DNA from: Lepidodermella squamata
Taxonomy: Eukaryota > Gastrotricha
Length of the DNA: 64,000 nucleotides
Direction of reading: 5' to 3'
Assembly: GCA_047495785.1 (NCBI GenBank)
Contig: JBLDXI010000025.1
Span: 1,178,001 to 1,242,000, forward strand
This document shows, one piece after another, positions 59,555-64,000 of the stretch. The notes beneath the pieces are model-generated. The model was given only the letters and a program-made list of their open reading frames with translations, was not told the DNA's origin and made no database searches. The position numbers and the translations under genes are program-made. Each line of letters begins with the position of its first letter. Position 1 is the first letter of the stretch.

Positions 59555-62500
59555 TCATTTAGATTGCACATCGCTCTTGAATTTCACTGACGGCGTTCTC
59601 GGAACGCGCTCATTCTGACTACTGGCGCCTGGAACAGTCAACAATGTGCTGTTCAGACCCTGCTGGCGACGCTGAGCTGCCCTGACGTAGTCGACAGAAG
59701 GATGCGGGCTCTTCAGACTCGCAACAATCATCTTCTCGAACTTTTCTGGCCTCAGAAGCCACGTGCTCTTCGTAAGAAGCTCTTTCCGCTCCAAACGTAG
59801 CAGACTGCGACTGACAGGCTGCGCCGGCTGCTGCTGCTTCTGCATCCTGGCTTTGATTTCAGATACATGGGGCCTGATATGTCGCAAGCGAGGGTCGTTG
59901 TAAGTTGACAACCAAACAGCTTGCGCAATAGCTGTCACCAATGGTCTGTTTGGAGATGCAAAAAATACTAAGAAAACAGCTGACAGATGAATAATGATCA
60001 TACTTGTATTTCGCGACCCATCGCAGTCTCAATTTTTGATCTGTACCGATATAGCTGCGGCGAACTATTCGGTAGTTGGTGGCAAACGTTCTACGAGAGA
60101 AATTACGAATTTCACTTGGCTGAAAGCTGAAATTTAAAACTAACATGTAGCTAACAAAATTCGTCAGAGCGCATTCTGGGCACAGAGCGAGAGCACAATG
60201 CTTCAGCTCGTCCTCCGTTAGCGGAATCTGTTTCATGAAGCCGCGGATGAACTGCGGCAGCGTAACTCCTTGATCGCCTTTGGGGGCGCAGCTTCGGAAA
60301 ATATCGATGAGTCTGATATTTGAACAATGCTTCTGCAGCTCGTCCGAAAACCGATGGACGACAATGAAGTCAAGCCCTTTCTGCGGAACCTCGAAAAACG
60401 CTGTAAAATGATAGAATGAAGCCATTTTTAAGCAAAGCGAGAGATTTTATTGCTTGAGGTCAGGTATTAAGCCATGCAAAGCTTTGGAAACGTTTCAAAC
60501 TCACAGTGCCCTTCACTCTCGATAGTAGGACCTAAGTAAATAGAATTACAACAAATTTCATGATGGAGCTGGTGCCGTTGGAGCTACGCTAGGTAGGATA
60601 TTCTGCTTAGCAGCGCTTTGAGTGCGACTTCCAGCACGGCTCTTCTTTCTCGGCGTGTAATTCTTGATCTGAGAAATGACCGGCAAGGGCCGGTGGTTTT
60701 TGAAAATCTCACCATGGGTGAAATCGAAATCCCGCATTAGCACTGCCGCGCCGTGTCCGAATCGCGACTGCAGTTGTTGCGTTGCCAGCAGGGCCTGTTG
60801 AGTCCCGGCTCGAATAGGCTCGTTCTGAATCCTGTGCCGGATAGTCTCAGCCATTTGGAGGATCTTAGGAGTTACCGGTGTACCCTTTTAACAAAGACGT
60901 AGGTAAAATCCAGAGAAAAGTGCATAGAAATCTTTACCGAAAAATCGAGAACTCTAAGCCCGGATTGTTTGTTGCGTAAGACCACCGTCATGATGGCCAT
61001 GATGCCCTCCGTCCCAATAGGATTGTCTTTCAGACACAGGCTGTGAAGGCCAACATTGCGGCTGATGCCTTCGGCCAGCATTTTGGCTGCCTCAGTTCGT
61101 AATCGGTTTCCACTGATATCCAGAGTTTTGATGCGGTTGTTGGATCGTAGCGCTTCGCCTAAAGCCAATGCCCCTTCGGAGGCCAGACCATTGTACGACA
61201 TGTCGATCATCCTGAGACTCCAATTTAGCTGAAATAATACACGTCATCAACAAGTTGGCTATTCATGAATTTAGCAACCCTTAAAGCTGAGCAGATTGCA
61301 GTCGCATTTTTGAGTCGAATTTTGCACCATCTAGAATTTTAAAAATGTACGGCGCAATATGAAAAATGACGACTGTTGACTATTCACCCTATATTGAGAA
61401 CTTTGACCTTACAGTCTGGTTGAACTGCAAATGTACAAATAGGTGACTCTTGGAAATTCTATAGCAGCCAATCTTACGTAGCCAGTCGATGAGAATTTGA
61501 GTCGACAGATTCTCGATCTCGTTCCCAGAAATATCCAACGCAGTGAGGTAATTGTTTGCCGCAATCACTTCGAACAGTTTCGCACAATCTGCGTCGACGA
61601 AGTGATTTCGCGAGAAATTTATATATTCCAGCGTGCGATTCTTCTCGAGGGCTTTAGCGATGGCCTGAACTGACCTGGGACCCAGAAAATTATTTCCAAT
61701 ATTCTGAAAAAAATTTAATATTAATTGTAACTTCAAAAACGAAAGTTGAATTACCAAATTTTTTATAGACTGGTTCCTCTCGATGATTCTAGCTATTAAT
61801 TCTCCAACATTGCTTTCCAAACCGAGACCACAATCCTCAAGTATCAAAGTAGTAATTTTGTCGTTTTTCTAAATGTTAAATTTCAGCTTCAAATAATCCA
61901 CGATATTCTACGCCTTACCTCCAATACCCCGATTAAAGGCCTCATACTTTCGTGGGAAGTACTGCAGTGACGGATGTCAACTACCGTAATTGCATCATGA
62001 GCCAATGCCTTCACCACGGCTCTTAAAACAGGCACTTTCATCTTGTTGCAAGCTCTAACATAAGCCTTGAGTAGAGCCAGTACGTCCTTGTCAGTTACAG
62101 TAATGTTGCCAGTGTACTTTTTGATCAGCGCCTCAACTTCCGCAGTACGACTTCGCCTCTTGTAAATGCTAGATTTCGCTAGCTTGATCTCTTCCTCCAT
62201 ATCTGTGCTGTCGTCGTCTTCGAAAGTTTCCTTTACTGGAGTCGTTGATTCTATTTCTTGCGGCTCTTCCTTCGCTTCCGGTTCCTTCTCTTCATGAGCT
62301 TCTTCATCACTGCTATCCCCGAGAACATTACGCTTCTGACGGGTCCTTTGAAGTAGCCGCATGAAAGGACCCCGGTATTGCAGCAGACGAGTGAAGCGGT
62401 CGAAGCGGGGCCGGAAGGGCCAGATATCCGAAATAGGCGCAAAGTTGGTTCGCTGCTCGGCGCAAGCATTTGTCTGCTGCTGCACCCACCATTCGTCGAC

Positions 62501-62587
62501 TTCCGGCTCCTGATCCTCCTCATCACCCTCCTTCTTCTCGCCATCATCTCCAAGAGGATCTTCGCCTAAAATATCGTCGGTAATCAT
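59555..62587 (-). CDS. Leucine-rich-repeat protein with acidic N-terminus (LRRC74-like, tentative)
   Basis: Preferred model, minus strand: 61919-62587, 61755-61868, 61413-61703, 60938-61228, 60713-60863, 60004-60400 and 59555-59945, all in frame, 767 residues. The first 160 residues are very acidic. RNH1-type LRRs follow (IRHCSTSHESMRPL, NNFLGPRSVQAIAKAL, TALDISGNEIENLS, IDMSYNGLASEGALALGEAL, SLCLKDNPIGTEGI). The C-terminal half has a degenerate EF-hand-like stretch (APKGDQGVTLPQFIRGF) and a basic tail. Exon 5 can also read past its GTGAGA donor to a stop at 60558 (ending APTAPAPS), giving 556 residues; a separate ATG at 60425 could then start a second gene. The LRR plus EF-hand plan recalls LRRC74, but I could not align it closely. 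An acceptor TGTTTTCAG is 17 nt before the ATG. Confidence 0.6.
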
Positions 62588-63104
62588 ACTTTTTCGAAAT
62601 TATGCTGAAAACACATGCTACGGGCTACTGGGCAGTTTCGGGCTAGCTTTATTACCTGATGTGATTTAGGTCTCCATGGTTGCATAAGACATTTGCGTGA
62701 TCAGTGATTGTTTAACCGTATGTAATATTTGTGTTTACTCCCGAAATATCTCAATAATATTATATTGAGCGCAGTTTTTCAGATGCGTGACGTCAGCAAT
62801 CAGCCATGCAACAAGCGACATACGATATTTTTCTAAGATATGGGTTCGAATGATGGGCTCAAAATTCATATAAAAAGCATTAGCGACTAATTTGGACTCT
62901 TTCGGAAATTTTGGCGTTAGCTTGCATCTCATATTTTCGGATCGCGCACGTCATAGATGCGAAAAAGGGAAATGGCACGTTATTGATAATTAGTGAACAA
63001 ATATAGCCACCGGGCTAATTCGAGTAACGGAATACGCTTGGAACTATATAAGCACGTTAAGGATTGATTATTCGTGTAAGAAAATTCCTGTAATCAAAAA
63101 GTAA
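62588..63104. promoter_or_regulatory. Divergent promoter region, LRR gene / GABA-B-like receptor
   Basis: A 517-bp head-to-head spacer. A TATATAA at about 63045-63051 lies some 55 nt upstream of the receptor ATG on the plus strand and could be a TATA box. No coding or RNA gene is supported. Confidence 0.4.
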
Positions 63105-64000
63105 ATGAAAAATCCGTGCGCCATGATAATTTTCATTCTTTGGGCAGTTATCCATTCCACCAATGCGGCCATTCAAAAGCCGTATCGACTGAATCTGCCG
63201 CAAATTTTCCTCCTTTCCGCCGCTACGCCTGATTACGGAACTTCCTGTAAAGCTTCGTCTGAGATGGTCGTAGATATGTACAACAACCGAAGCGACTTAC
63301 TCCCGGACTACCATGTCGTCTCGAAGTTTACCGATGAACAGCAAGGAACACTGACGGCTCGTCGAGTTGCGGAATACATTCGTTCTTTGGAGGAAACCGA
63401 AGAAGGTAACTACAACTCACCTCTAATCCTTGGCGGGGCTTACTCCGGCGGCATAACTCGAGCTGTTCCGATGCTGAAACCAATGAATTTGATCGAACTG
63501 TGTTTCACATGCAGCGCTCCTTACCTGGCTGATCACTCGAAATACCCAAACTTGTGGCTGATGTTCGCTGGTGCAGACGTAATGGCTATGTCGATGGTTA
63601 AATTCACTGGGCAGGTCGGTAAATGGAAGCGGCTAGGAATCCTTACAACCCCGACTAATCCTTACGACTACGTAACAGCTTTTTGGATCCAGAAAATCGC
63701 ACTGGAAAGCAAAATCGAAGTCCCTGTCTATAACATTCGGCTAGACTTCGGGGACGATGCAGTCAAGTCGTTACTCGATCAGGACGTAAGGATTGCGGTG
63801 ATTCTCACCACTGATATCGACGCAGCTTGGCAATTCTTCTGCGCAGCTCATCGACTTGGAATGACAGGGGACAAGTACGTCTTCATGTTCGATCTAACAA
63901 TCTTCGTAGAGCCATCCCTAGTCCCAGAACAAGTTTTACCCGGTTGCCCACGTCAGTTCATCCTGGATCAATATGCGATATCATTCTGGGTTCTGCCAGC
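63105..64000 (+). CDS. GABA-B-like class C receptor, N-terminal part, cut by the window edge
   Basis: One frame stays open from the ATG at 63105 to the window end, about 298 codons, with no intron seen. A signal peptide is evident: MKNPCAMIIFILWAVIHS then TNAAIQ. A Venus-flytrap ligand-binding fold (ANF_receptor) follows, with FLLSAATPDYGTSC, SEMVVDMYNNR, the glycine-rich LILGGAYSGGITRAV, IELCFTCSAPYLADHSKYP, WKRLGILTT and RIAVILTTDIDAAWQFFCAA. The order ILGG, then a Cys-containing strand, then Y-N-W resembles the GABA-B subunits. No transmembrane part is in the window, so a ligand-binding-only or guanylate-cyclase-type relative cannot be excluded. A second in-frame Met at 63123 is a weaker start. 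Confidence 0.7.
   Translation, partial: MKNPCAMIIFILWAVIHSTNAAIQKPYRLNLPQIFLLSAATPDYGTSCKASSEMVVDMYNNRSDLLPDYHVVSKFTDEQQGTLTARRVAEYIRSLEETEEGNYNSPLILGGAYSGGITRAVPMLKPMNLIELCFTCSAPYLADHSKYPNLWLMFAGADVMAMSMVKFTGQVGKWKRLGILTTPTNPYDYVTAFWIQKIALESKIEVPVYNIRLDFGDDAVKSLLDQDVRIAVILTTDIDAAWQFFCAAHRLGMTGDKYVFMFDLTIFVEPSLVPEQVLPGCPRQFILDQYAISFWVLP

Noticed and set aside
1-64000. CRISPR arrays, rRNA genes, bacterial operons or viral genomes
   Set aside because: No regular direct-repeat array, no rRNA-like conserved blocks, and all recognised genes are intron-split animal genes; element remnants are transposons.

Overview
This window is animal nuclear DNA, most likely from an invertebrate with a fairly compact genome. 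The genes are intron-split with GT-AG introns, many ending in TTTTCAG or TTTTAG, and the shortest introns I can place are about 50 nt. I recognise fourteen reasonably complete protein genes from conserved animal families, a fifteenth cut by the right edge, and one small unassigned gene. I cannot name the species. Tight same-strand gene pairs, plus a splice-acceptor-like site a few to about 30 nt upstream of most start codons, suggest spliced-leader trans-splicing and operons, as in nematodes, flatworms, tunicates and some other lineages.

Layout. 0.5-7.6 kb: ILF2/NF45 (minus), its introns filled with DNA-transposon debris, including a 1.08-kb hAT copy with an exact 8-bp target duplication. 8.9-14.1 kb: STXBP1/Munc18 and, 88 bp upstream of it, the splicing factor SREK1 (both minus). 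14.1-17.1 kb: gene-poor, with a piggyBac-like element flanked by TTAA. 17.2-19.3 kb: GPN3 and an Nse4-like gene (minus), head to head with ARPC3 and a septin (plus) at 19.9-22.4 kb. ARPC3 and the septin each carry, inside one intron, a copy of the same 151-bp sequence. 22.4-24.3 kb: transposon remnants. 24.3-30.2 kb: TTC19, a METTL24-like methyltransferase and a small unknown gene, all minus and close together. 30.7-34.6 kb: two tandem, divergent B-type cyclins (plus). 35.2-37.6 kb: INPP5E (minus). 39.4-58.2 kb: one large SynGAP/DAB2IP-type RasGAP gene (plus) with a 7.2-kb intron. 59.6-62.6 kb: a leucine-rich-repeat protein (minus). 63.1 kb to the edge: the N-terminus of a GABA-B-like class C receptor (plus).

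The genes do not form one pathway. Most are housekeeping or cell-biological: RNA (ILF2, SREK1), Pol II assembly (GPN3), SMC5/6 (Nse4-like), actin and septin cytoskeleton, mitochondrial complex III (TTC19), the cell cycle (cyclins), cilium phosphoinositides (INPP5E), and synapse or signalling (Munc18, RasGAP, GABA-B-like). The most unusual signal is the pair of 151-bp intronic copies. They differ at one base, sit at almost the same distance from both splice sites in otherwise unlike introns, lie in the sense orientation and can fold into a long hairpin. An intron-encoded structured RNA of snoRNA type is the leading hypothesis.
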